Part shown: piece after piece, positions 1 to 9,500 of the stretch
How the letters are laid out: each line of letters begins with the position of its first letter
Position numbering within the stretch: the first letter of the stretch is position 1
Source: Lachnospiraceae bacterium
Lineage (GTDB): Bacteria; Bacillota; Clostridia; Lachnospirales; Lachnospiraceae
NCBI GenBank assembly: GCA_017561085.1
Contig: JAFZDQ010000131.1
Location: 1-59,462, forward strand
Direction: 5' to 3'
Length of the DNA stretch: 59,462 nt
Position numbers and translations under genes: made by a program
Notes under the pieces: model-generated
What the model was told of the DNA's origin: nothing
The model's database searches: none
What the model saw: only the letters and a program-made list of their open reading frames with translations

Positions 1-189
1 AAAGGCCGGACAATTGTGTCTGGCATCATAGTGCTTCTTTCTGACGGACTCAATAAAGGCAAGGGCCTCCTCTTCACTCTCTGCCGGCGCTATGGCAGCA
101 ATGAAGCGTGACTTTTTTTCTATGATTTCGCCTTCTCCACCGGAATATACTATTTTGTAAGGAAGAAACTGTTTTTTATTATTTTCCAT
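1..189 (-). CDS. YigZ/IMPACT family protein, N-terminal part (cut by window edge)
   Basis: Reading the minus strand from an ATG at 189 gives 63 residues that stay open to the window edge, so only the N-terminus is present. The segment contains KKSRFIAAIAP, then an acidic stretch, then AFIESVRKKHYDARHNCPAF. These match the start of YigZ/IMPACT (UPF0029) proteins, where a KSRF motif and a KKHxDAxHNC motif are conserved. The family is linked to translation control in eukaryotes; the bacterial role is unclear. A good ribosome site (AAAGGAAA) lies just upstream of the ATG, and a promoter sits at 224-252. It is divergent from the penicillin-binding protein gene. The family call is firm; the function is not. 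Confidence 0.82.
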   Translation of the reverse strand, partial: MENNKKQFLPYKIVYSGGEGEIIEKKSRFIAAIAPAESEEEALAFIESVRKKHYDARHNCPAF

Positions 190-223
190 AAAAGTTTCCT
201 TTCACTTCGTATCTACTGTAAAC

Positions 224-252
224 ATCATAGAACCAAATCCGTTTTTTTTCAA
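224..252 (-). promoter_or_regulatory. Sigma-A promoter of the YigZ-type gene
   Basis: On the minus strand TTGAAA (252-247) and TATGAT (229-224) are separated by exactly 17 bases, about 35 bases upstream of the start codon. Confidence 0.65.
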
Positions 253-353
253 TCCTCTCTTCATTTATAAGGATTTGGAACGTCTTTCCCAGTCGGAAGA
301 TTGAATAAAAGTGTATCAAATTGTAAACAATTCTTAAGAAAGCATAAAAAACC

Positions 354-382
354 TTTATTTCAGTTCCACATTTTGGTATACT
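354..382 (+). promoter_or_regulatory. Promoter of the PBP gene (extended -10)
   Basis: TATACT at 377-382 is preceded by TGG, an extended -10 arrangement. A weak -35 (TTTATT, 354-359) lies 17 bases upstream. The start codon is at 433. The 243-base divergent gap (190-432) holds only this promoter, the opposite one, and an 8-bp inverted repeat (233-240 / 271-278) of unclear meaning. Confidence 0.5.
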
Positions 383-432
383 GATTTTGTATGTAAAATT
401 TTTCTTTATGAATTATATGGAGGCATTTATAT

Positions 433-3186
433 ATGAATTATGGTAAAAGGGGACTTCGAAAGAAGCAACAATCCCTACATGCTACATCCACTAAGTGGAG
501 CCGTAAAATACTGATATCCTTCCTATATCTTGCCCTTCTTGCCGTACTCGCGGTAGGAATCATCGGTGCAAGCCTTGGTATCGGTATTTTCAAAGGTGTC
601 ATTGACACAGCACCCAGTATTGAAAACATAGACGTTACTCCGACCGGTTTTTCTACCTTTGTCTATGACCTGGAAGGCAACCAGATCGGCAAGCTGATTG
701 CGGCTGATTCCAACCGTATTCCGGTGGGACACGATATGATTCCTGAGGATTTGGCACATGCCTTTGTGGCAATCGAAGATGCACGTTTCTATGAGCACAA
801 CGGTATCGATATCAAAGGTATCATCCGTGCAGCATGGGTCGGCGTTTCTAACGGTTTTCATTTTTCCGAAGGTGCAAGTACCATCACCCAGCAGCTTCTG
901 AAGAACAATGTATTTACCGGCTGGACCGGTGAAGACAGCTTTGCCGAGAGTCTGAAACGTAAAATTCAGGAACAATATCTGGCTATCCAGTTAAGTAAGA
1001 CCATGAGTAAAGAAGACGTGCTTCTGAACTACATGAATACCATTAACTTAGGACAGAACACCCTTGGTGTACAGGCAGCGAGCCTTCGCTACTTTAACAA
1101 ATCCGTCAACTCTCTGACGCTTTCCGAGTGTGCCGTCATTGCCGGAATCACCCAGAATCCGTCCAGGCTTAATCCCATCTCTCATCCGGACAAAAATGCT
1201 GAAAGACGTAAAAAAGTACTGGAAAATATGAAAGACCAGGGCTATATCACCCAGGCAGAATATGATGCGGCTATGGCAGATGATGTATATTCCCGTATCC
1301 AGACCGTAAACACGGAAGTTGAACAGGAGTCAGTTAATACATATTTCGTAGACGCATTAACTGATGATATTATGGAAGATTTACTGGCAACCGGTCTTTA
1401 TAATGAAACCCAGGCTTATACCCTGCTTTACAGCGGCGGTCTTAAGATTTATGCAACCCAGGACCCTCACATCCAGCAGATTTGTGATGAAGTATTTGCA
1501 AACGAAGAAAACTACCCTGCGGACACCCGCTGGTATTTAAATTACGAACTGACCATCCAAAAAGCAAACGGTGAATTTGCCAACCACAGTACGGAAATGC
1601 TCCGTGCATACTTCCGCCAAAACAATTCTTCCTTTAACCTGATTTTTAATTCCCAGGAAGACGCTTATGCAGCCATCGAAGAATATCAGGCTGCAGTTAT
1701 GGAACCGGGTGATGAGGTATTTGGTGATAAGGTTACCTTAACCCCCCAGCCTCAGGTATCCATTGTTGTTGAGGATCAGAGTACAGGTTATGTCGTTGCA
1801 ATGGTAGGCGGCCGTGGTAAAAAGGAAGGAAGCCGTACCTTAAACCGTGCTACCGATACAGAGCGTCAGCCCGGTTCTACCTTTAAAATTGTTGCGGTAT
1901 ATGCTCCCGCTTTAGACAGCGCCGGTTTAACCCTTGCTACCGTTCAAAACGATGCTCCTTACAACTACGCAGACGGTCGTCCCGTAGGAAACTGGTGGGG
2001 AAATGACCCGGAAGATTACAGAGGCTTAAATTCCCTGCGAATGGGTATTCAGGAGTCTATGAATATCGTAGCGGTTAAGACCCTGACCCAAATCAGTCCC
2101 CAGCTTGGTTATGACTATCTGAAAAACTTCGGATTCACCACCCTGGTAGACAGAGAAGAAATTACCACTAACGGTAAGACAGAAATTTATTCCGACATTC
2201 AGCAGTCCCTTGCTCTCGGCGGTGTAACTCATGGTGTTACCAATGAAGAATTAACAGGTGCCTACGCTGCGATTGCCAATGGCGGAACGTACAATAAGCC
2301 CAAACTTTATACCAAAGTACTTGACCATGAAGGTAACGTACTTTTGGATAATACACAGCCCAAGGCAAGACAGGTTATTAAAGAAACCACTGCTTGGCTC
2401 TTAACAGACGCTATGGTGGATGTTGTAACAGCCGGTACCGGTGCTTCCGTCAACTTCGGAAATATGGCCATTGCCGGTAAAACAGGTACTACCTCCGATT
2501 ACAATGACGTATGGTTCTCAGGATATACACCTTACTACACCGCTTCCGTTTGGACCGGTTATGACAACAATACCAAACTCCGCAGCGGTGAGGAACGTAA
2601 CCTGGCTAAGAAGCTCTGGCGTGCGGCAATGTCCAAAATCCATGAGGATTTAGAAAATACGTCCTTTAAGATGCCTTCAGACGGCGCCCTGGTGACTGCC
2701 ACGATTTGTTCCAAATCAGGTAAACTGCCAATTGCAGGCTGGTGTGACGCTTGTCTTACTACCGAGTATTTTGCAGAAGGAAGTGTTCCTACCGAAACCT
2801 GTAATGTGCATTATCAGGGTATGGTTTGCCAGTATAGCAATCCTTCCCTTCCTGCATGTGAAACCTGTCCTTTCAAGGTACCGGCCGTTCTTGAAATGAT
2901 CCCTCCCGAGGACCCGGCTCTTCTTTCCGGACAGCCGGAAGCCGCGCTTCCTCCCCTTACACAGGAAGTGACCAACGAAGATGGTACGGTTTCCACCATT
3001 ACCATCCCGCAGTCCCAGATACAGTACTGTATGCACAATCCGGAATTCATGGCACAGCCGGGTGCGGAAGAAATCATTAATAATCAACGTGCCGAAATCC
3101 AGGCAATGTTAGCCGCTGCCCAGGCCGCAGCCGCTGCTGCTCCCGCTGAAGGCGCTCCTGCACCTGCAGCCCCTCCGGCACAATAA
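433..3186 (+). CDS. Class A penicillin-binding protein, PBP1A type
   Basis: A 917-residue bifunctional peptidoglycan synthase. A basic N-terminus and one membrane segment (about 25-50) anchor it, and both catalytic domains face outward. The GT51 glycosyltransferase shows IEDARFYEH (catalytic Glu115) and GASTITQQ (147-154), followed by the RKIQEQYLAIQL and LNYMNTINLG blocks. The transpeptidase has STFK (Ser482, Lys485), SMN (542-544) and KTG (683-685), so both active sites look intact. After the KTG box comes a cysteine-rich segment (about 755-830), then an Ala/Pro-rich tail after about 895. Both features are common in clostridial PBP1A proteins. It is a single-gene unit with its own promoter and terminator. 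Function is certain at family level; the exact pbp name is not. Confidence 0.95.
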   Translation: MNYGKRGLRKKQQSLHATSTKWSRKILISFLYLALLAVLAVGIIGASLGIGIFKGVIDTAPSIENIDVTPTGFSTFVYDLEGNQIGKLIAADSNRIPVGHDMIPEDLAHAFVAIEDARFYEHNGIDIKGIIRAAWVGVSNGFHFSEGASTITQQLLKNNVFTGWTGEDSFAESLKRKIQEQYLAIQLSKTMSKEDVLLNYMNTINLGQNTLGVQAASLRYFNKSVNSLTLSECAVIAGITQNPSRLNPISHPDKNAERRKKVLENMKDQGYITQAEYDAAMADDVYSRIQTVNTEVEQESVNTYFVDALTDDIMEDLLATGLYNETQAYTLLYSGGLKIYATQDPHIQQICDEVFANEENYPADTRWYLNYELTIQKANGEFANHSTEMLRAYFRQNNSSFNLIFNSQEDAYAAIEEYQAAVMEPGDEVFGDKVTLTPQPQVSIVVEDQSTGYVVAMVGGRGKKEGSRTLNRATDTERQPGSTFKIVAVYAPALDSAGLTLATVQNDAPYNYADGRPVGNWWGNDPEDYRGLNSLRMGIQESMNIVAVKTLTQISPQLGYDYLKNFGFTTLVDREEITTNGKTEIYSDIQQSLALGGVTHGVTNEELTGAYAAIANGGTYNKPKLYTKVLDHEGNVLLDNTQPKARQVIKETTAWLLTDAMVDVVTAGTGASVNFGNMAIAGKTGTTSDYNDVWFSGYTPYYTASVWTGYDNNTKLRSGEERNLAKKLWRAAMSKIHEDLENTSFKMPSDGALVTATICSKSGKLPIAGWCDACLTTEYFAEGSVPTETCNVHYQGMVCQYSNPSLPACETCPFKVPAVLEMIPPEDPALLSGQPEAALPPLTQEVTNEDGTVSTITIPQSQIQYCMHNPEFMAQPGAEEIINNQRAEIQAMLAAAQAAAAAAPAEGAPAPAAPPAQ

Positions 3187-3200
3187 AATTTTCACGATAC

Positions 3201-3236
3201 AAAAAGACATGCAAAACAAATTTGCATGTCTTTTTT
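3201..3236 (+). terminator. Rho-independent terminator, probably bidirectional
   Basis: A perfect 15-bp stem (3201-3215 with 3221-3235) has a 5-base loop, with A and T runs at both edges. It lies just after the PBP stop codon and also downstream of the convergent gene ending at 3294, so it can serve both. Confidence 0.9.
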
Positions 3237-3293
3237 AACATCTGTTTACTTTATCATCAGTCTATCTGATATTGTTTATCTGATATTTCTTCG

Positions 3294-4019
3294 TTATCTG
3301 ACATATAGTATATTGCCAAGTATCTTTCCCAAAAAGTGTGTACTGATAAAACGGTCATATTCTTCGAAATTGATATAGTACTCTTTTCCCCAGGAAGCAA
3401 TCCTAAGATAGGGCACCTCGCCTTCATAAAAAAGCTCCGTCACCGTCACATAATGGCCGTTGGTCTTTTCTGCAATTCTGTAAGTATACTTTCCTTCTCT
3501 TTCATCATATTCCCTGAAATATAAAGGCAGCTTGTCCTCACGGTCTTTCTTTAACAGCATCATGGGAATACACAGAATAACCGGTATATTTTTCTCAAGC
3601 ATCTCTTCCATTCTGCCAAGCAGTTTCTTCCGGCTGCAGCCCCATTTGGCACGCAGTCTCCAACCGTTTTTACGGGCAATTTTATTAAAACGCCGGAAAA
3701 TGGTAATCCCACTGATTCCGTAATTTCCGATTACACCGCCTATCACATCATAAATACGGTTAAAATATTCTTTATAAGTCAGCTCCGACAGTTCCCTTTT
3801 TATATAATCTGCTGTTTCCTTAACCCGGAAGGTCTCGTCCCGCTCTCCCAAATAAAGGAGCAGATCTGCAAATGCAACTACACCGCAGCCGAACTGTTTC
3901 TTCTTCCGGTCCGTCCCGTCTTCTTTGTTTCCGAAAAAGTTTTGGTCCCCACCAAAACTGAGATTTCCGTTCGCTCTTTTAATTTGAATGTAATCTCCCA
4001 ATAACCCGATTCTTTTCAT
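3294..4019 (-). CDS. Putative C39-like cysteine protease family protein
   Basis: A 241-residue protein with no signal peptide. The ATG at 4019 is chosen because AAGGGG lies six bases before it. An upstream in-frame ATG at 4100 would put the start inside a tRNA terminator. The sequence has a papain/C39-like layout: FGCGVVAFAD (Cys45) at the start of a helix, GHYVTV (His189), and ASWGKEYYI (about 208-216), where the third catalytic residue usually sits. Between them lie IPVILCIPM and KWGCSRKKLL. Enzymes of this fold cut leader peptides or other proteins, but no ABC transporter or peptide precursor gene is nearby, so the substrate is unknown. It stands alone between the tRNA-Thr and the convergent PBP gene. 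The fold is inferred from motif order only. Confidence 0.55.
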   Translation of the reverse strand: MKRIGLLGDYIQIKRANGNLSFGGDQNFFGNKEDGTDRKKKQFGCGVVAFADLLLYLGERDETFRVKETADYIKRELSELTYKEYFNRIYDVIGGVIGNYGISGITIFRRFNKIARKNGWRLRAKWGCSRKKLLGRMEEMLEKNIPVILCIPMMLLKKDREDKLPLYFREYDEREGKYTYRIAEKTNGHYVTVTELFYEGEVPYLRIASWGKEYYINFEEYDRFISTHFLGKILGNILYVR

Positions 4020-4100
4020 ATTACCCCTTAAGATGCACCCGCCGTGCCTTCCTAAATTTTCTCTTTGAGAATTTTGAGAACAAATAGTTTCTAAAAACAC

Positions 4101-4126
4101 AAAAAACCTTGATTTCTCAAGGTTTT
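4101..4126 (-). terminator. Terminator of the tRNA-Thr transcript
   Basis: On the minus strand a 10-bp stem AAAACCTTGA / TCAAGGTTTT with a GAAA loop is followed by T residues, directly after the tRNA 3' end. Confidence 0.85.
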
Positions 4127-4131
4127 CAAAG

Positions 4132-4204
4132 AGCTGCTGACGGGAATCGGACCCGTGACCTCCGCACTACCAATGCGACGCTCTACCGACTGAGCCACAG
4201 CAGC
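4132..4204 (-). tRNA. tRNA-Thr (anticodon GGT)
   Basis: The minus strand folds as a standard cloverleaf. The acceptor arm is GCTGCTG / CAGCAGC, the D arm carries AGTCGGTAGA, the anticodon stem is TCGCA / TGCGG with loop TTGGTAG (anticodon GGT, reading ACC/ACU), and the T arm is ACGGG-TCCGATT-CCCGT. The discriminator is U. The 3' CCA is not encoded and must be added after transcription. The gene has its own consensus promoter and terminator, so it is a single-gene unit. Confidence 0.95.
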
Positions 4205-4232
4205 CTGTGATGTTCTCACACCAACGAAAATT

Positions 4233-4261
4233 ATTATATCATGCCGCCTATGGGTTGTCAA
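4233..4261 (-). promoter_or_regulatory. Consensus sigma-A promoter of tRNA-Thr
   Basis: TTGACA (4261-4256) and TATAAT (4238-4233) are both perfect matches with a 17-base spacer, and lie about 30 bases upstream of the mature tRNA 5' end. Confidence 0.92.
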
Positions 4262-4319
4262 CTTTTTTATAGCATATTTATATTGCCAAAATGCACAAAA
4301 ATAGCGTCAAAAAATGCAC

Positions 4320-4348
4320 TTGTAAGCACATAATCACGAGAGTATAAT
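4320..4348 (+). promoter_or_regulatory. Promoter of the chemoreceptor gene
   Basis: TTGTAA (4320-4325), a 17-base spacer and a perfect TATAAT (4343-4348), 44 bases before the start codon. This looks like a vegetative sigma-A site rather than a flagellar sigma-D site. Confidence 0.7.
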
Positions 4349-4391
4349 GGTAGTATGGGGTTTTAATTAAATAATAAGAGAGGGACTACAA

Positions 4392-5861
4392 ATGAATAAC
4401 GAAAAAACAAAACCACTTAACGCAATTTCTGAGCAGAAAATCTTCAAAATCATGCTTTATGTTACCTTCGGAGTTGCGGGTCTATTCTTGATTAAGAACA
4501 TACTTACCAAAAGTATCGGCGGTGCCATTACCATCGGCGCATGTTTATCCGTCTTTGGTATTGTCATTCTGATTATGAGTTTCCGTAAGATGCCGGATAA
4601 GTACCAACAGCTTGTCGTTTCCATGGCACTTGCCTTTGTTATCTTTATTGTTTCCTTAAACAGCGGATCTTATTATAGTGACGACTTTCCGTTGTATCTG
4701 GCAGCAATCGGTATGACCGGACTTTATCTTCGTCCCAAATATACCATCATTCAAACCATTCTTTGCGACATACTCCTTGCCCTTCAATATATCATTCATC
4801 CCGAAAAGGCAGAGAGCCTGAGCCAGTTCATTATGTGTACCGTTATTTTCACACTGGCTTCCATCTTAATTTATCTGACGATCAAACGTGGCCGTGCTTA
4901 CAATGAAATCAGTTTAAACCGTGCCCGTGAAGCAGAGAAATTACTGGCTTCCTTAAATCAGCTGGGTGATGAATTACAGAAGAACTTCGAAAAATCCTCT
5001 AACAGTATTGAAAGACTCCGTCAAACCAGTGCACAGTTAGACGGCCATACCGAAGTATTACGTATGGGTTCCGGCGAAATCGTGCAGGGTGCCCAGGAAG
5101 TAGCCGATACCTGCGAAGATGTAAAGGTAAAGGTTCGTGCTACCGGACAGCAGGTTAATGCACTGATCGACGGCGTATATCAGGTAGAAACAGCGCTTGC
5201 TACCAACCAAAAGCATATTGAGGATGTTAGCCGTCAGATGCGCTCCGTTCAAACTGCAACAGAGCAGGTTAATGATGTATTCCGTACCTTAGAGCAGCAT
5301 ATGCAAAAGATTTCCGCAGTTACCGAACAGCTTTACGGTATTTCCAACAGTACTACTATGCTGGCGTTAAATGCTTCCATTGAAGCAGCCAGAGCAGGTC
5401 AAAGCGGTGCCGGCTTTGCAGTCGTTGCTTCCAAGGTTCAGGACCTTGCTGTTGACAGTAATACCTGTTCCGGCGAAGTTGCTGCAGTGGTATCCCAGAT
5501 GCAGGAGCAGATTGATGAAACCACCGAACAGCTTGCAGGCAGCCGCGAAGTGATTAATGCTTCCTTGGATGCGCTGAAGAACTTACAGGAAGGCTTTGAA
5601 CAGTTATACGAACAATTCGGTTCTTTATACCAGAATATTGAATCCCAGAATCAGAATGTATCTGATGTAGATACCATTTTCGAAGAACTCCGTGGAAAGA
5701 TTGCACAGGTTAGTAAATTCACCGAAACCAACCAGCTTACCGTAGAATCCATTGCCAAGGCTATGACCGTTTATAAAGAAGGTATGGAATTCATGGTAGA
5801 TGATACCAGACATGTTCATGAATTATCCGCTGATATGATTGAACTTGCTAAGCAGGAATAA
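4392..5861 (+). CDS. Methyl-accepting chemotaxis protein with six-helix membrane sensor region
   Basis: A 489-residue chemoreceptor-type protein. The N-terminal 165 residues hold about six hydrophobic helices with only short loops and no large extracellular sensor domain. A long, glutamine-rich coiled coil follows. The hairpin tip near 318-350 reads LALNASIEAARAGQSGAG followed by FAVVASKVQDLA, the conserved site that contacts CheA and CheW. It should therefore report to the chemotaxis kinase from the membrane. A sensor made only of membrane helices suggests detection of membrane state or a hydrophobic or small ligand; that is inference. GAGAGGGAC a few bases before the ATG is the ribosome site. 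There are no chemotaxis neighbours; it is monocistronic, with a terminator at 5901-5949. Confidence 0.88.
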   Translation: MNNEKTKPLNAISEQKIFKIMLYVTFGVAGLFLIKNILTKSIGGAITIGACLSVFGIVILIMSFRKMPDKYQQLVVSMALAFVIFIVSLNSGSYYSDDFPLYLAAIGMTGLYLRPKYTIIQTILCDILLALQYIIHPEKAESLSQFIMCTVIFTLASILIYLTIKRGRAYNEISLNRAREAEKLLASLNQLGDELQKNFEKSSNSIERLRQTSAQLDGHTEVLRMGSGEIVQGAQEVADTCEDVKVKVRATGQQVNALIDGVYQVETALATNQKHIEDVSRQMRSVQTATEQVNDVFRTLEQHMQKISAVTEQLYGISNSTTMLALNASIEAARAGQSGAGFAVVASKVQDLAVDSNTCSGEVAAVVSQMQEQIDETTEQLAGSREVINASLDALKNLQEGFEQLYEQFGSLYQNIESQNQNVSDVDTIFEELRGKIAQVSKFTETNQLTVESIAKAMTVYKEGMEFMVDDTRHVHELSADMIELAKQE

Positions 5862-5900
5862 GCACATAGCGCTTCTTTCCGAAATAAACCATATGACATG

Positions 5901-5949
5901 AAAAAGGCTGTCGCGGCAACTATTTTCCTACGCGACAGCCTCTTTTTTT
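5901..5949 (+). terminator. Bidirectional terminator between MCP and TetR genes
   Basis: An 11-bp stem AGGCTGTCGCG / CGCGACAGCCT (5905-5915 with 5931-5941) is flanked by TCTTTTTTT on the plus side and CCTTTTT on the minus side. It terminates the chemoreceptor gene and the convergent RND-TetR operon, whose stop codon (5948-5950) overlaps it. Confidence 0.88.
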
Positions 5950-6571
5950 ATCCGGCCAGCAGTTCCTCTGCTTCCCTACAGATGCTTTGGCATACGAGCC
6001 TGCGCATCTCTTCATTCCTGCAATTCTCTAAATTATAAGGATTGCTAAAGCTCATTCCGTAGCACAAAATACGGGAAATAGAGCTGTTTATTAAATACAA
6101 CATTTTTTCATTTGATACGGATTGCTCCCCGAATTCTTCCGTGATGGTAAGGCGCATCACATCCTCTACCATGATGGTATCAGCCGGCTTGCTTTCCATT
6201 AATTCCTTTAATCTTTTTCCGATGGTGCTGTTATCAGTCAGGATATGCACCAGACGGAAAATACAACTGCTCTCTCCTACTGCATTCTCCATATATAAAA
6301 GGATTCTCATCATTCGGTTCCTAAATCCCTGTTCTTCTTTGGAACTAAGATAAACCTCTTTACAAAACGCAGCAGTGTTAAAAAACAAAGCCTTGGCTAT
6401 CATTTCTTCTTTGTCTGAAAAGTAATCGTAAGCAGTTCCTTTGCCGATTCCTGCTTTTGCGGTAATTTGGGAAACAGTCAGATTGCTTAAATCCGCTCCC
6501 TCTTTAAAAAGCGTAATTACTGCATTATAAATCGCCTGTTCTTTGGATGGACATTCTGTTTTATTCATCAC
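5948..6571 (-). CDS. TetR/AcrR family transcriptional regulator
   Basis: A 207-residue regulator. The N-terminal helix-turn-helix reads LTVSQITAKAGIGKGTAYDYF (residues about 32-52), typical of the TetR family. The C-terminal ligand-binding region is helical and not recognisably similar to a named subgroup. Its start overlaps the end of the RND transporter gene by 11 bases, so the two are translationally linked and co-transcribed, with the regulator second. This arrangement plus a TetR-like dyad upstream of the RND gene suggests that it represses its own operon and is induced by a substrate of the pump. Target and ligand are inferred. Confidence 0.9.
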   Translation of the reverse strand: MMNKTECPSKEQAIYNAVITLFKEGADLSNLTVSQITAKAGIGKGTAYDYFSDKEEMIAKALFFNTAAFCKEVYLSSKEEQGFRNRMMRILLYMENAVGESSCIFRLVHILTDNSTIGKRLKELMESKPADTIMVEDVMRLTITEEFGEQSVSNEKMLYLINSSISRILCYGMSFSNPYNLENCRNEEMRRLVCQSICREAEELLAG

Positions 6572-9500
6572 AGCCCTCCACTACAACGCTTTCCGCCGCC
6601 TTTTTCTTTCCGAAACGCTTTCTTTCCTTCTTTTCTTTATTCTCACCTTTGGTAAAGATATCGTATACACAAGGAATTACAATCAGTGTAAGCAGTGTTC
6701 CGTAAATAAGACCGCCAATGGTTACCACTGACATGGGCTTACTTAAGTCTGCGCCCATATCATCACTAAATGCCATGGTACTAAGGGCCAAAATCGTAGT
6801 CAGTGCTGTCATTAATACGGGACGCATTCTGGTCCGGCCTGCTGTAATAATCGCCTCTTTTTTCGACATACCCTCTGCACGGAGCTGATTGATATAATCT
6901 ACCAATACGATACCGTTGTTTACAATAACACCGGATAACATAACGAAACCGATAATCGCAATTACACTGACCTCGCTACCGCTTAAATAAAGACCCATGA
7001 AACCGCCGGTAAAGGCCAGAGGAATGGTAAACATAATGATAAAGGGTGAAAGCAGGGACTGGAACTGCGCAACCATGATCAGATACATGAAAATCAATGC
7101 CAGCACAAGCATCAGCATCAGCTGCTCTATCGCTTCCATAATCATTTCGTTTTCACCGGTCATTCTGATCCTATATCCTGAAGGAGCCTGATAATCTTCC
7201 AGTGCTTTTTCAACATCCGCCGAAACAAGGCCGATGTTGTAACCGTCTGCGATTGCTGCAGATACTGCGACATATCTGGTCTGACTGCTTCTGTTAACGG
7301 ATTTAGGTGCAATGGTTTCTTCAAAGGTTGCAAGTTCTGTAAGGGGAACCGTTTCCTTGATACCATCCTGTTTCGTTCTTTCAATGTCAAGTTTCTTAAT
7401 CAACTCTCTGGTAAGTGCCATATCCTTGGCATGCTTTACATATACGTCATATTCTTTTAATTCGGTTTCTAACGTGGTAGCACTGGTTGCTTCCGCAATC
7501 TTCACCTGAATCTGCTGGAAAATCTGTGCTACGGTCAGACCGTGTTCAATTGCCTTCTGACGGTCTACAATGATACGCATTTCTCCGGTAGACTCTTCCA
7601 AGCCGTCCGATACTGCCTTGGTTCCTTCTACGCCCTCTACAATCGCTGCCACTTCCTTGGCAATTTCCTGTAAGGTATCCATATCACGGCCCTCTATCTG
7701 CACGGAAATACCGCTGCCACCCAGCGCACTCATATCCATTGTTGAAGTCTGAATGGAAAGTTCTGCCTGGTTTTCCTCTAAAAATGCCGCAAAATTCTTT
7801 TCAATTTCTGATGCCAGTTCTACATTGTCCTTCGTCTTATTTTCATCTAATGTCAGATAAAAGGTAGTCGAATTGGTTGCGGAATTTCCGCCGCCTGTCA
7901 GCATTCCCATAGAAGAATCACTGGCCATGGCGCCTACATCAGACACTTCCGGCATCTCCATCAAACGCGCCACCATTTCATCCGAAACTTCACCGGTTTC
8001 CGTAAGCGGTGTATCCTTGGGCAGCGTTAATGTTATGGTCATCTGCGGACTGTCCATTTCAGGCATAAAAGCAGTACCTCTGGATATTGCCAGTAATGCA
8101 CTGACTACCGTTAATACCAAAACTACAATCAGTACAACAGGTTTCAGTTTCAAACATCCGCCTAAAAATTTCTCGTAACCATCCATCACTTTGGAGAAAA
8201 TCTTGCTCTCCTTTTGTTCCTTTGCCGTCACCATGGTCTTAGATGCCATAGCAGGCACTACCGTAAGTGCTACGAAGAGACTGGCCATTAAGGAATATGC
8301 AAAGGTAAGTCCCATATCCACAAATAACTGTCTGGTGATACCTTCCGTAAATACAATCGGTAAGAATACACATACTGTGGTTAAAGTGGATGCCAGAATC
8401 GCACCCGCTACTTCATTGGCACCTTCGATAGCTGCTTCCTTGGCGGAATAACCAAGACTCTTCAAACGGTAGATATTTTCAATCACTACGATTGAGTTAT
8501 CCACCAGCATACCTACGCCCAGCGCAAGACCGGATAAGGAAATTACATTTAGTGTAACACCGCTGAAATACATACAAACCACAGCCGCAATCAAACTGAT
8601 GGGAATGGAGCATGCAACCACTGCGGTAGGTCTTAAATCCTTTAAGAAGATCAATAAAATCAGTACAGCCAGAATACCACCGAAAAGAACATTTCCGATG
8701 ATGGAATCCATAACCAAATCAATAAAGATTCCCTGGTCCATCAGTGTAATCAGCATTAAGTTCTCATCTGCCTCGGTCAGTTCTTCAAAACGTTCCAAGA
8801 TTCTGTCGGACACATCACCGGTGGAATAACCGGTCTGCTTCTGCATAGAAACCATAATACCGGGTTCCCCGTTTACGTTGGCATAGATTTCGTCAGAGTT
8901 ATCTGTCATAAATACGTCTGCCACGTCTCCTAAGGTTACGATATCCACACCTTCCATTTCGGTATTTAACAAAGGCATCTGCTTCAGGGTTTCGATATCC
9001 TTCGGCTTATCTCCTACTCTGATTAAGTAGTCAATCCCTTCCTCTGTTACATAACCGCCGGGCATGGAGAAATTCTGTGCCATTAACAGACTGCTTACTG
9101 TTTCTACGGTTAAAATACCATGCATATCCGCCTGGGCATAAGCATCCTCCCTGGCTTCTTCAATCTGCTCTTCACCGTCTAAAATCTGCTGCATGGCATC
9201 TTCTAACTGCTTCGCAGAATCCTCTAACTGCTTTTCTCCGTCCGCAATCTGTTCCCAGCCTGCATCAATCTGCTCCTGTCCGCTGTCAAGCTGCTCCTGT
9301 CCTGCTTTAATCTGCTCCTCTGAAGCTTCTAACTGGGTTTCTGCCGCAGTCAGCTGGGTTTCTGTAAGGGTAATCGTGGTCTGGGCATTGGAAAACTCAA
9401 TGGCCGCTGTCAGATTTCCCGCATATAATTCTTTTAATGCTTTGTCTAACTTTTCAATCTGTGATTCTAATTCCGATAACTGACTTTTATAGGTCTTAAT

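Noticed and set aside
233-278. 8-bp inverted repeat CCAAATCC / GGATTTGG
   Set aside because: A 30-base spacer and overlap with a good promoter make it more likely chance than an operator.
438-975. Minus-strand frames opposite the PBP gene
   Set aside because: Shadows of a well-supported gene with all catalytic motifs.
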